Shown one piece after another: positions 6,180-14,133 of a DNA stretch of 16,474 nucleotides. The position numbers were made by a program, and so were the translations under genes. This DNA comes from Clostridiales bacterium (GTDB lineage: Bacteria > Bacillota > Clostridia > Oscillospirales > Oscillospiraceae), in contig JAJQFX010000085.1 of the NCBI GenBank assembly GCA_021200895.1, positions 1 through 16,474 of the forward strand, in the 5' to 3' direction. Below the pieces are notes generated by a model. That model worked only from the letters and a program-made list of their open reading frames with translations, did not search any database and had not been told where the DNA came from. Numbering within the stretch: position 1 is the stretch's first letter; each line of letters opens with the position of its first letter.

Positions 6180-6674
6180 ATGATGAAACAAAAAATTTTC
6201 AGCGTGATACATATGGTATTCCGCATCCTCTTCACCCTCTTTGCCCTGTGGGTTATCTTCTTTATCTTCCAAAACAGCCTGGAATCGGGAACTCTGTCCT
6301 CCAGCCGCAGCGCCGAGTTCACCGCCATGCTGAACGCCGTCCTGGGGAAGCTGGGCATCTCCGCCCTGTCTGAGGCGGTGGTGCGGAAGCTGGCCCACTA
6401 TGCGGAGTTCGCCCTTCTGGGCTTCCTGCTGACCCTGTGCGTCCGGGTCTACACCCCCCGCTATGTGCGCTACTGCTGCTGGCCGCTGCTGATTGGCCTG
6501 TGTGTGGCCAACCTGGACGAGACGATTCAAATCTATGTGTCCGGGCGCAACAGCAGCGTCATTGACGTGTGGATCGATTTCAGCGGGGTCTGCGGCGGGC
6601 TGCTGGCCGGGTTCCTGGTGTGCATCCTGTTGAGCCTGATCCTGTCCAGCCTCGGCCTGAAGCGCAAACGGTAA
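6180..6674 (+). CDS. VanZ-family membrane protein
   Basis: Small membrane protein of the VanZ-like family, named after VanZ of enterococcal teicoplanin resistance; most family members have no known function. The 164-residue product has hydrophobic segments near 10-30, 73-90, 98-112 and 134-157. The family pattern is present: VRKLAHYAEFALLGFLL (68-84), NLDETIQ (111-117) and SSVIDVWIDFSGVCGGLLAG (125-144). Two ATG codons in a row (6180 and 6183) follow AGGAG at 6168-6172; the second gives a 10-base spacer and is equally possible. It is monocistronic, with its own promoter and terminator. No vancomycin-resistance genes are nearby, so a resistance role should not be assumed. Confidence 0.88.
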   Translation: MMKQKIFSVIHMVFRILFTLFALWVIFFIFQNSLESGTLSSSRSAEFTAMLNAVLGKLGISALSEAVVRKLAHYAEFALLGFLLTLCVRVYTPRYVRYCCWPLLIGLCVANLDETIQIYVSGRNSSVIDVWIDFSGVCGGLLAGFLVCILLSLILSSLGLKRKR

Positions 6675-6687
6675 CGGGAACGAAAAC

Positions 6688-6716
6688 ACCGCCCTCTGTC
6701 CGGGACAGAGGGCGGT
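6688..6716. terminator. Bidirectional terminator between the VanZ-family and symporter genes
   Basis: A perfect 13-bp stem (6688-6700 with 6704-6716, loop CGG) lies between two convergent genes. On the plus strand TTCGCTT follows; on the minus strand GTTTTCG follows. It probably serves both transcripts. Confidence 0.75.
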
Positions 6717-6751
6717 TTCGCTTGTCTGTTTGGTTTTGGTGGGGGATACGC

Positions 6752-8257
6752 TTATTCCGCGCCCTGCTTTACCGCCTCGGCGGCCTCCTCCTGGATGTCC
6801 TCCCAGTTGGAGAGCATGGGCTCTACGTCCTCCTTACCCTTGATTTTCCGGTCCACATAGTTCTTCGTCAGCTTGTACACCAGGGGGGACAGGGCCAGCA
6901 CGCCGATCAGGTTGGGGATCATCATCATGCCGTTCAGGGTGTCCGCGATGTCCCAGGCCAGGTTGTCGCTCATGACAGCGCCGCCGAAGATGGCCACTAC
7001 GAAGATGACCCGGTACACGATGGTGTACTTCTCACCGAACAGGAACTCGCAGGCCTTGGTGCCGTAATGGCTCCAGCCCAGCACGGTGGAGAAGGCGAAC
7101 AGCATGATGGCGATGGCCACGAAGGCTGCGCCGATTTGCCCGAAGTGCATGGAAAAGACGGTGCCCACCAGGTTGGCCTTGGTCAGCTCCACGCCCTCGT
7201 ACTCAGTCAGGGTCACGCCGGTGTCCAAATCCACCAGGCCGGAGGACAGGATGGAGAAGGCGGTCAGGGTGCAGACGATGATGGTGTCGGCAAAGACCTC
7301 AAAGATGCCCCACATACCCTGGCGCACAGGCTCCCGGACGTTGGAGTTGGAGTGTACCATGACGGAGGAGCCGAGGCCCGCCTCGTTGGAGAAGACGCCC
7401 CGCTTCATGCCCTGCTCGATGGCCAGCCGGATGCCGGAGCCCACGATGCCGCCGCCGACAGCCTTCATGGCGAAGGCGCCCTTGAAGATGGCGGTGAACA
7501 CCGCCCCCACCTGGGTGATGTTGGTGCAGAAAATCACGATGGAACCCACGATGTACAGCACCACCATGAAGGGGACGATTTTCTCCGTCACGGAGGCGAT
7601 GCGCTTCAGGCCGCCCACGATGACCAGCCCTGCCAGCAGCAGCACCACCACGCCGGTGACGGCGGTGTGGACGCCGAAGGCAGACTGCATATTGCCGGAG
7701 ATGGAGTTCACCTGGGTCATGTTGCCGATGCCGAAGGAGGCCAGGAAGCAGAACACGGAGAACAGCACCGCCAGTACAGAGCCCAGGGTCTTGCAGTGCT
7801 TCTTGGCCCCCAGGCCGTCCCGGAGGTAGTACATCGCGCCGCCGGACCACTCGCCGTCCTTATTCTTCCGGCGGAAGTAGATGCCCAGCACGTTCTCGGA
7901 GTAGTTGGTCATCATGCCGAAGAAGGCGATGATCCACATCCAGAACACAGCGCCGGGGCCGCCCACGATGATGGCCCCCGCCACGCCCACGATGTTGCCG
8001 GTGCCCACCGTGGCGGCCAGGGCGGTGCAAAGGGATTGGAACTGGGAGATGGACTTGTCCTTGGTGTGGCCCACGACCTCCTTATCCTGGAAGATGGCGC
8101 CGATGGTCATCTTCATCCAGTGGCCGATGTGGGAGATTTGGAAGAATTTGGTCAGGCCGGTCATCAGTACGCCCACCACGGCCAACAGGATCAGGGCCGG
8201 CCAGCCCCAGACCACGTTGTTGACAGCGCTGTTGATGTTGGTGATAAGTTCAATCAT
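6752..8257 (-). CDS. Sodium:alanine/glycine symporter, AGCS family
   Basis: Membrane carrier that takes up alanine or glycine with Na+. The 501-residue product is of normal length, largely hydrophobic with about 11 membrane segments, and contains the AGCS signature GTGNIVGVAGAIIVGGPG at 85-102, followed by FWMW. Other family blocks are SGGAMYYLRDGLG (138-150), SNEAGLGSS in the middle, and AFSTVLGWSHYGTKACEFLFG in the last third. The C-terminus is acidic. The ATG at 8257 has GAGAGGA seven bases upstream. A tandem glycine riboswitch with a terminator precedes the gene, so glycine is the probable physiological substrate or at least the signal. Confidence 0.95.
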   Translation of the reverse strand: MIELITNINSAVNNVVWGWPALILLAVVGVLMTGLTKFFQISHIGHWMKMTIGAIFQDKEVVGHTKDKSISQFQSLCTALAATVGTGNIVGVAGAIIVGGPGAVFWMWIIAFFGMMTNYSENVLGIYFRRKNKDGEWSGGAMYYLRDGLGAKKHCKTLGSVLAVLFSVFCFLASFGIGNMTQVNSISGNMQSAFGVHTAVTGVVVLLLAGLVIVGGLKRIASVTEKIVPFMVVLYIVGSIVIFCTNITQVGAVFTAIFKGAFAMKAVGGGIVGSGIRLAIEQGMKRGVFSNEAGLGSSVMVHSNSNVREPVRQGMWGIFEVFADTIIVCTLTAFSILSSGLVDLDTGVTLTEYEGVELTKANLVGTVFSMHFGQIGAAFVAIAIMLFAFSTVLGWSHYGTKACEFLFGEKYTIVYRVIFVVAIFGGAVMSDNLAWDIADTLNGMMMIPNLIGVLALSPLVYKLTKNYVDRKIKGKEDVEPMLSNWEDIQEEAAEAVKQGAE

Positions 8258-8320
8258 TGGGGAATCCTCTCTTTCCGTATCTGCGTCCTCGCCTCTGCCC
8301 GCCGGGTCGCGGGTAGAATC

Positions 8321-8350
8321 AAAAAGGGCGAGCCTTCGGAAGGCTCGCCC
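8321..8350 (-). terminator. Intrinsic terminator forming the riboswitch expression platform
   Basis: On the minus strand an 11-bp GC-rich stem (8350-8340 with 8336-8326, loop of 3) is followed by TTTTT (8325-8321) and GATT. It stands between the glycine aptamers and the symporter start, so full-length mRNA requires its disruption. The 5' arm GAGGGC (8352-8347) can instead pair with GCCCTC at 8382-8377, an upstream segment that otherwise forms its own hairpin with 8391-8386. Confidence 0.85.
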
Positions 8351-8421
8351 TCAAGCGACAAACTGAACCCGGCCCGGAGGGCTGCGCCCTCTCCATCCGC
8401 ATTGGATGCTGCCGGTTCCCG

Positions 8422-8610
8422 CTCTGTCCTTTTGCCCGAGAGATTTGCAGGGGCTTCCGCCCCGCATTGCACCTTCGGCATCCGTGTCTTGCACGGACTT
8501 CTCCAGAGTGCCATCCGCTTACAGTCCCGGCCTCCCCATTGAGGCCCCTGAGAGTGTTACTCCTTCGGCAGGCGGCGGGGCAACGGTATGCCGCCCTGTT
8601 TCCTGCAAGC
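8422..8610 (-). ncRNA. Tandem glycine riboswitch (two aptamers)
   Basis: Read on the minus strand, aptamer I spans 8610-8517: its P1 pairs GCTTGCAG (8610-8603) with CTGTAAGC (8524-8517), and it contains the core TGCCGAAGGA (8570-8561) and CTCTCAGG (8554-8547). Aptamer II spans about 8508-8422: P1 pairs CTCTG (8508-8504) with CAGAG (8426-8422), with the core TGCCGAAGGT (8480-8471), CTCTCGGGC (8442-8434) and GGACAGAG. These are the conserved glycine-aptamer elements, and the short linker between two copies is typical. With a terminator downstream it most likely acts as a glycine-ON switch, as at B. subtilis gcvT. However, an ON switch for an uptake carrier implies use of glycine as a nutrient rather than scavenging when scarce. 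Confidence 0.93.
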
Positions 8611-8631
8611 ATCTGCTGGCTATTTGAGACA

Positions 8632-8659
8632 ATTATACGCTGGTTGCCGTTTTTTTCAA
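8632..8659 (-). promoter_or_regulatory. Sigma-A type promoter for the glycine riboswitch and symporter
   Basis: On the minus strand TTGAAA (8659-8654) is followed after 16 bases by a consensus TATAAT (8637-8632). Transcription would begin near 8625, about 15 bases before P1 of the first aptamer. Confidence 0.75.
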
Positions 8660-8806
8660 CCGTTTTTTCGGAAGAACAGATTTTTTTCTGTTTTCCACAA
8701 AGGAACGGGGGGAATGGGCAGCCTCTTTTGGCCGTCTGTGTCAAAAATGCAAGAACACGGCCCTGAAATTGCATACGATTTTTTTCGCGAAAGCGCCAGT
8801 TTGCTC

Positions 8807-8835
8807 TTGTCAATCGCCGTCAAATCCGATACAAT
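8807..8835 (+). promoter_or_regulatory. Sigma-A type promoter for the lysA-like gene
   Basis: TTGTCA (8807-8812), a 17-base spacer and TACAAT (8830-8835) give a start near 8842 and a leader of about 30 bases. It diverges from the riboswitch promoter, with roughly 150 bases between them in which I see no further feature. Confidence 0.7.
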
Positions 8836-8871
8836 AGAAGGCGATTTGAGATAGATAAGGTGCGTGCCACT

Positions 8872-10140
8872 ATGGAAAAGATTCCCTTTGTCAACAAGGA
8901 GCAGCTGGAGGCCATCTGCGCCCAGTATCCCACCCCCTTCCACCTGTACGATGAGGCGGGCATCCGGGCCACCGCCCGGGCCGTCCGGGAGGCGTTTGCC
9001 TGGAATCCCGGCTTTAAGGAGCATTTCGCGGTGAAGGCCACCCCCACCCCTCAGATTTTAGACATCCTCCGGGAGGAGGGCTGCGGCGTGGACTGCTCCT
9101 CCCTGACCGAGCTGATGATGAGTGAGCGCTGCGGCTTCCAGGGGGAGGAAATCATGTTCTCCTCCAACGAGACCCCCGCGGAGGAGTTCGTCAAGGCCGC
9201 CCAGCTGGGGGCCATCATCAACCTGGACGACTATACCCATATCGACTTCCTCCAAAAGACCATCGGCTACATCCCGGAGACCATCTCCTGCCGCTTCAAC
9301 CCCGGCGGCGTGTTCCAGCTGGGGGAGAGCAAGGAGGGCTTCCAGGTGATGGACAACCCCGGCGACGCCAAGTACGGCTTCACCCGGCCCCAGCTCTTTG
9401 ACGGCTTCAAAAAGCTGAAGGCCATGGGGGCGAAGCACTTCGGCCTCCACGCCTTCCTGGCCTCCAACACCATCTCCAATGACTATTACCCCGCCCTGGC
9501 CGGTCAGCTCTTCCAGCTGGCGGTGGAGTTGGAGCGGGAGACCGGCTGCGACATCGACTTCATCAACCTCTCCGGCGGCGTGGGGGTGGACTACCGCCCG
9601 GAGCAGCCCGCCAACGACATTTACGCCATCGGCGAAGGGGTGCGTCAGCAGTATGAGGCCATCCTGGTGCCCGCCGGGATGGGGGATGTCCGCATCCTCA
9701 CCGAGATGGGCCGCTATATGCTGGCCTCCCACGGCTGCCTGGTGACCCGGGCCATCCACGCCAAGCACACCTATAAGGAGTATATCGGGGTGGACGCCTG
9801 CGCCGCCAACCTGATGCGCCCCGCCATGTACGGCGCGTACCACCACATCACCGTCATGGGCAAGGAGGACTGGCCCTGTGACCACAAGTATGACGTGGTG
9901 GGCAGCCTGTGCGAGAATAACGACAAGTTCGCCATTGACCGGATGCTGCCGAGAATTGACACCGGCGACCTGCTGGTGATGCACGACACCGGAGCCCACG
10001 GCTTCTCCATGGGCTACAACTACAATGGCCGCCTCCGTTCGGCGGAGCTGCTGCTCCAGGAGGACGGCAACGTGCGGATGATTCGCCGGGCTGAGACCCC
10101 GGAGGACTACTTCGCCACCCTGATTTGGGATAAAGACTGA
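8872..10140 (+). CDS. lysA: Diaminopimelate decarboxylase-like PLP enzyme (fold type III), divergent clade
   Basis: Predicted cytosolic pyridoxal-phosphate decarboxylase, alanine-racemase fold with a C-terminal beta domain; LysA makes lysine from meso-diaminopimelate. From ATG 8872 the product has 422 residues. The PLP lysine is Lys55 in HFAVKATPTP, the active-site Cys-Glu pair is in GSLCENND, and the late tyrosine is in HGFSMGYNYNGR. Several signatures depart from classical LysA: SGGVG instead of GGGxG, EMGR instead of EPGR, and LHAFLAS where LysA has HxHIGSQ. These changes also occur, from memory, in a widespread Firmicutes clade annotated as diaminopimelate decarboxylase, so substrate is likely but unproven. 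An in-frame GTG at 8860 is a poorer start, since AAGGTG lies 9 bases before the ATG. Monocistronic. Confidence 0.82.
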   Translation: MEKIPFVNKEQLEAICAQYPTPFHLYDEAGIRATARAVREAFAWNPGFKEHFAVKATPTPQILDILREEGCGVDCSSLTELMMSERCGFQGEEIMFSSNETPAEEFVKAAQLGAIINLDDYTHIDFLQKTIGYIPETISCRFNPGGVFQLGESKEGFQVMDNPGDAKYGFTRPQLFDGFKKLKAMGAKHFGLHAFLASNTISNDYYPALAGQLFQLAVELERETGCDIDFINLSGGVGVDYRPEQPANDIYAIGEGVRQQYEAILVPAGMGDVRILTEMGRYMLASHGCLVTRAIHAKHTYKEYIGVDACAANLMRPAMYGAYHHITVMGKEDWPCDHKYDVVGSLCENNDKFAIDRMLPRIDTGDLLVMHDTGAHGFSMGYNYNGRLRSAELLLQEDGNVRMIRRAETPEDYFATLIWDKD

Positions 10141-10170
10141 CGGGGCAAACGGAAAACAGAAAAGCGTTTC

Positions 10171-10214
10171 AAAAAAATACGGGTGTATCACCGGAGAACC
10201 GGAGATACACCCGT
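10171..10214 (-). terminator. Rho-independent terminator of the GH43 gene (also facing lysA)
   Basis: An 11-bp stem (10179-10189 with 10204-10214) continues past one A-A mismatch into a 4-bp stem (10191-10194 with 10199-10202) with loop AGAA. On the minus strand it is followed by ATTTTTTT (10178-10171), a strong U-tract, so it ends the leftward glycoside hydrolase transcript. On the plus strand GTTCTGTTTG follows, giving weaker termination of the lysA-like transcript. Confidence 0.85.
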
Positions 10215-10233
10215 GTTCTGTTTGTGGCTCACC

Positions 10234-11673
10234 TCACGTCAATGTGAAGGAGATGAAGTCGATTGCGCCCGCGCCGCGATACCGGAAGTACAGGGGCTTT
10301 ACGCCGTCCCCTATGGTCATCCGCCCTTGATACTCGGCGTAGTCCTTTGTGGGGTTCAGGGAGATGCTGGCGGCGATGGTGCGGAAGGTGGGGGTGTCGG
10401 ACACCTGCATCGTGCCGCCGTCCCCCCGCACCCGGACGGTCACCCCGGTCACGTTCCGCAGGTCGAAGTACTTGAATCCGGCCACCGCACCGGCCCGCAT
10501 ATTGGCGATGTACTGGTCGCCGTCCTCCTCCCGGTCTTTGCTGGTCTGGGTAAAGTAGGGGTGGGCTTTCAGCGTTCTCCTGGGGTGCTTGCCGTCCACC
10601 CGGCCTGCGCCGTCCTTGCTCCACAGGTTGCAGGCGATCCTGGCCTCGTACTGGCCCGTGCCACGCAGCGGGCCGCCGTTCAGGCCGCAGCTGGTAACCT
10701 CCGCCTGCTGGAAGGAACCGTCTGGATTTTGCACCAGCTTCTCTGCGCAGGCCTGGCGGGAGTAGGAGTGGCGGTTGGTCTGCCGGTGGTAGAAGATGTA
10801 CCAGTCCTCTCCCAGGTGGAGGAGGCCGCCGTGGGTGTTGCCCAGGTAGTTGGTGCCCTTTTGCTCGTCCTCGTTGCCGCCCAGGAACAGGTCGCCAATG
10901 CTGACTAGGGTGCCGCCGTAGGTGAAGCTGCCGTCCGGCCGGTCACTGGTGGCGTAGCATAACTCGTGGTTGTGGCGGGAGGAGTAGACGAAGATGTAAC
11001 GGTCTCCGTCCTTCCGGATGGAGCTGGCCTCAAAGAACTCGTGATTGGGGTAGGAGCCTGGCCCCTCCTTGGGGAACAGCAGCTTGGGTTCTGTCTTGAT
11101 GGTCACCATATCCTGCTCCAGCTCCATCACGGTGCCGCCCTCGTTCTTTAGCTTTATGCCGCCGGTGAGGATGGCCGAGGTGGTCAGGTACAGCCCGGAA
11201 TACAGCCATATCCGCCCGTCATCGTCCGCCAGAACGCCGGGGTCAAAGGGGAAGTGGTCTCCCTTCCTGCGGCCCCAGACGGTGCCGTCCGGGTAATGGA
11301 CGTGATCCAGGAACTGATACTGTCCTGCCGGGGTGTCGCAGACGGCCACCCCCATGACGCCCATGAAGTCGTAGGCGTAATACAGGTAATACCGCCCGTC
11401 CGGCCCCTGGCAGACATCCGGCGCGAAGAGCAGCCGCATCCCCAGAATGTTCTTCGGGTCCTGCTTCCGCCGGTAAATGACCCCTTCGCATCGCCAGTCG
11501 GACAGGTCGTCCACCGGGGCGGACCAGCAAACATAGTCGTTCACGCAGAAGATGGGGGCGTTGAACCGGTCATGGGAGCCGTAGACGTAGACCCTGTCCC
11601 CAAACACATGGGGTTCGCCGTCCGGGACGTACTCCCAGGAGGGCAGGTAGGGATTGTATGCTTGTTGTTTCAT
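10234..11673 (-). CDS. Glycoside hydrolase family 43 protein (arabinofuranosidase/xylosidase type)
   Basis: Five-bladed beta-propeller glycosidase, inverting mechanism; family members release arabinose or xylose from plant polysaccharides. The 479-residue product has no signal peptide. Likely catalytic residues are Asp18 (base, in VPDGEPHVFGDRVYVYGSHD), Asp144 (FDPGVLADDDG) and Glu215 (acid, HEFFEASSIRK). GNTHGGLLHLGEDWYIFYHR near 278-297 is the last propeller segment. Residues from about 395 to the end (KYFDLRNVTGVTVRVRG onward) look like a beta-sandwich accessory domain of CBM6 type, which is a weaker call. AGGAGAGA precedes the ATG. It is the last gene of the cluster, 161 bases after the GH3 gene, with a terminator-like hairpin between them. 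Exact substrate unknown. Confidence 0.88.
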   Translation of the reverse strand: MKQQAYNPYLPSWEYVPDGEPHVFGDRVYVYGSHDRFNAPIFCVNDYVCWSAPVDDLSDWRCEGVIYRRKQDPKNILGMRLLFAPDVCQGPDGRYYLYYAYDFMGVMGVAVCDTPAGQYQFLDHVHYPDGTVWGRRKGDHFPFDPGVLADDDGRIWLYSGLYLTTSAILTGGIKLKNEGGTVMELEQDMVTIKTEPKLLFPKEGPGSYPNHEFFEASSIRKDGDRYIFVYSSRHNHELCYATSDRPDGSFTYGGTLVSIGDLFLGGNEDEQKGTNYLGNTHGGLLHLGEDWYIFYHRQTNRHSYSRQACAEKLVQNPDGSFQQAEVTSCGLNGGPLRGTGQYEARIACNLWSKDGAGRVDGKHPRRTLKAHPYFTQTSKDREEDGDQYIANMRAGAVAGFKYFDLRNVTGVTVRVRGDGGTMQVSDTPTFRTIAASISLNPTKDYAEYQGRMTIGDGVKPLYFRYRGAGAIDFISFTLT

Positions 11674-11702
11674 GGCTCTCTCTCCTGTCTGTGTGTGGCC
11701 CC

Positions 11703-11730
11703 GGCGGCGAAGCGCGGACAGCGCGCCGCC
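11703..11730 (-). other. GC-rich hairpin in the GH43 leader
   Basis: A 7-bp stem (11703-11709 with 11724-11730) ends about 30 bases before the GH43 start codon, just upstream of its ribosome binding site. A second short pairing inside it is possible. No U-tract follows. It may simply reflect the very high GC content here. Confidence 0.35.
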
Positions 11731-11741
11731 TGGGTGATGGG

Positions 11742-11781
11742 AAAAGGCCCCCCCCCATGCGAGCGGCGGCCAGGGGGGGCC
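11742..11781 (-). terminator. Terminator-like hairpin between the GH3 and GH43 genes
   Basis: A 9-bp stem (11746-11754 with 11773-11781), made mainly of a C-run against a G-run, is followed on the minus strand by TTTT (11745-11742). It could stop or reduce read-through from GH3 into GH43. No convincing promoter is visible between the hairpin and GH43, so partial read-through is the simplest arrangement. Confidence 0.5.
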
Positions 11782-11834
11782 GGGGCGGGGCGCGGCCCCC
11801 GGTGGTTGGTTAGTTTATAGGTGAGGCCGCAGTT

Positions 11835-14051
11835 TTACTGGTAATAATTGCCCACAGCGTCCCGGTAGGCGTAGGCCTTGCCGTTCTCGTCCTTCAGTTC
11901 GTCGGGCATATACTGGTCTTTGTCATAGCCCGGCACATCGTTGGGGCTGACGCAGATGCCGCTTTTATTGACGGCCAGCACCGCGTCGTTCTTGGGCAGG
12001 GTGATGGGCAGCTTGCCGGTGGGGGTGAAGCGGCCGAACATCACGTCCAGGGTGGCGGAGGGGTAGGTGTCGAATCCTGCGGTGAGGGCGTCGGCATACC
12101 GCTCCACGTTGCCCACCATCCAGGCCAGGGGGAAGTTGACGTTGGCGATGACCTTGCCGCCGTTTGCGTGGACTGCCGCGGCGATGCCGGGGATGCGGTT
12201 CGCGCCGGAGAGGGTGGTCTCCTGGTGGGTGGTGTCCAGGGGGCAGCCCTTCTCGTCCACGTCGGGAACCGTCTTATCCTCACAGATGTCGATCTCCAGA
12301 TAACCGGGGGTGGCGCTGAAATAGTTGCCGGAGGAGGGGCTGACCATCAGGATGGCGTAGTCCGCCTGGGCGGGGTCGTCGGTCAGGGCGCAGTCGCCCG
12401 CCACCATCTCTTTCAGGGCGGCGGTGGCGGCGCTGGCGTCGCCCTTGGCGAAGGCCTCCACATAGACCTTCTTGCCCGCCAACTTGTCCGCCGTCAGGGG
12501 CAGCACGTCCTGGTTTTTCAGCAGGACGACGCTCTTGCGGTGGGTCAGGGCGGCCTCGTCCCAGTCGGCCTGGTTGGCCACCACCTTCACCGCGTTGGCG
12601 GGGTCGGCGTAGGGATTCTCAAACATGCCCTGCTGGAACAGCTCGGTCAGGGTGCGGGAGACGGCCCGGTTCAGGCTCTCATCGGTCAGCACCAGGTCTT
12701 CCTTTTTGAAGCCCTCGGGCACGGGATGGGTGTCATAATAGCCGTTGGTGGCCCGTTCATAGGCCTCCCGGCCCACCTCGTTGTCAAACAGGCCGCTGAT
12801 AACGTCCACGCCGGACTGGGTGACGGCGTAGCCCACCCGTTCGGGCTTGTCCAGAGCCTCCACGCCCCAGCACATATTGTGGACGATGCCGGTGTCAGAG
12901 TTGATGTAGCCGTCAAAGCCCATCTGCCCCCGGAGGATTTTGTCAATGAACACCTTATTGTAGGCGAAGCCGTAGGGGTTCAGCTCCACCGGGTCGCCGT
13001 TCATGTCGGTCTGAGGAGCGCTCTTGGCGGCGGCGGGCTTGGAGTAGTAGGGCATGATGGAGGCGGCGTGGTACTTGATGGCGGGCTGGAAGGTGGGGAT
13101 GTGGTACTTCTGGAGGGAGCCTTCCGTGGCGTAGACGTTCCACTGGCCGGCGGCATAGTGGGGGTCGAAGCCGTTCTCACGGGCGCCGCCGCCGGGGAAG
13201 TGCTTCACCGTCATGGAGACGCCGTCGGGGGTGACGCCGTTCTCGCTGCCCTGGATGCCGGGGATGAGCCGCTCAAAGATAGCGGTGATCAGCTCCGGGT
13301 CCTCGCCGAAGGTGCCGAAGGTGCGCTGCCAGCGGGGGTCGGACACTACGTCGGCCATGTACATATAGCCCTTTTTCAGGCCGCAGGCATTCCACTCCCG
13401 GCGGACGCAGTCGGCAAACTTGTCGATGATGTCCAGGCTGTCGCCCTTGACGGCGGCGGCGATGCCCAGGGTGCCGGGCCAGGTGGCAAAGACACCGGAG
13501 GCATCGTTCATGCCGAAGACCACCTCGCCGTTCTCATTCCGGGAGTTGGAGGCCACGCTGACGGGGACGAAGTGGTCGCACTGCTCCGCTACGGCGTGGA
13601 GTTGGTTCAGCCAGTCCGCCATATCGTCCGGCGTGGCGTTGGCCCGCAGAATCAGGTGGCGGGCGAACCACTCTTTAATTAAGGTGGTGGTGCCGGGCAG
13701 GTGCTGCTCGCCGAAGATGGTCTTGCCGTTCATTTCCGCGTCGTCCAGGATGCCGGATTCGTCGGTGACGAACTGATGGTCAGGCACCGGGCAGGGGTAC
13801 TTGGGCCCCATGCGCCAGTCCGAGATGAACAGCTGGGCGATTTTCTCGTCCACCGTCAGGGTCTGGACGTAGGCCGCGGCCCGCTCCGCCGGGGACAGCC
13901 GCCAGTCGTTCACCGGCGTGACCTGGCCGGAGCCGTCGATGTCCTTAAAGTACAGCCCATCCTGCTCAATGACGCCGCGGGAGACGGTGCCGATGGTGGG
14001 GCCGTTGGGGTTCTGGTAACGTTTGACCTGGTCGCTTGCTTTTGGACTCAT
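11835..14051 (-). CDS. Glycoside hydrolase family 3 protein (beta-glucosidase/xylosidase type)
   Basis: Retaining exo-beta-glycosidase, probably cytoplasmic as no signal peptide is present. I start it at ATG 14051, with AGGAGG eight bases upstream, instead of the in-frame ATG at 14081; the product then has 738 residues. The TIM-barrel domain carries VKHFPGGG (282-289) and GFDGYINSDTGIV (378-390), with Asp386 the likely nucleophile. The C-terminal alpha/beta sandwich includes SVVLLKNQDVLPL (507-519), KVIANVNFPLAWM (633-645) and PTGKLPITLP (677-686). The nucleophile lies about 100 residues later than in many GH3 enzymes because of extra sequence in the barrel domain (about 80-180). The fibronectin-III domain often found at the end is absent, leaving a short tail. 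Acid/base residue and substrate cannot be assigned. Confidence 0.9.
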   Translation of the reverse strand: MSPKASDQVKRYQNPNGPTIGTVSRGVIEQDGLYFKDIDGSGQVTPVNDWRLSPAERAAAYVQTLTVDEKIAQLFISDWRMGPKYPCPVPDHQFVTDESGILDDAEMNGKTIFGEQHLPGTTTLIKEWFARHLILRANATPDDMADWLNQLHAVAEQCDHFVPVSVASNSRNENGEVVFGMNDASGVFATWPGTLGIAAAVKGDSLDIIDKFADCVRREWNACGLKKGYMYMADVVSDPRWQRTFGTFGEDPELITAIFERLIPGIQGSENGVTPDGVSMTVKHFPGGGARENGFDPHYAAGQWNVYATEGSLQKYHIPTFQPAIKYHAASIMPYYSKPAAAKSAPQTDMNGDPVELNPYGFAYNKVFIDKILRGQMGFDGYINSDTGIVHNMCWGVEALDKPERVGYAVTQSGVDVISGLFDNEVGREAYERATNGYYDTHPVPEGFKKEDLVLTDESLNRAVSRTLTELFQQGMFENPYADPANAVKVVANQADWDEAALTHRKSVVLLKNQDVLPLTADKLAGKKVYVEAFAKGDASAATAALKEMVAGDCALTDDPAQADYAILMVSPSSGNYFSATPGYLEIDICEDKTVPDVDEKGCPLDTTHQETTLSGANRIPGIAAAVHANGGKVIANVNFPLAWMVGNVERYADALTAGFDTYPSATLDVMFGRFTPTGKLPITLPKNDAVLAVNKSGICVSPNDVPGYDKDQYMPDELKDENGKAYAYRDAVGNYYQ

Positions 14052-14133
14052 AGTACATTCCTCCTTGCTGACCGGCTGCAATTCCGGCCACGCTGATTGG
14101 TATGGCAGATTTCCTTATGCATCGGAAATTCTT

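Noticed and set aside
6180..6674. Antibiotic resistance through vanZ
   Set aside because: Only the broad VanZ-like domain is present and no van operon genes are nearby; most such proteins are not resistance determinants.
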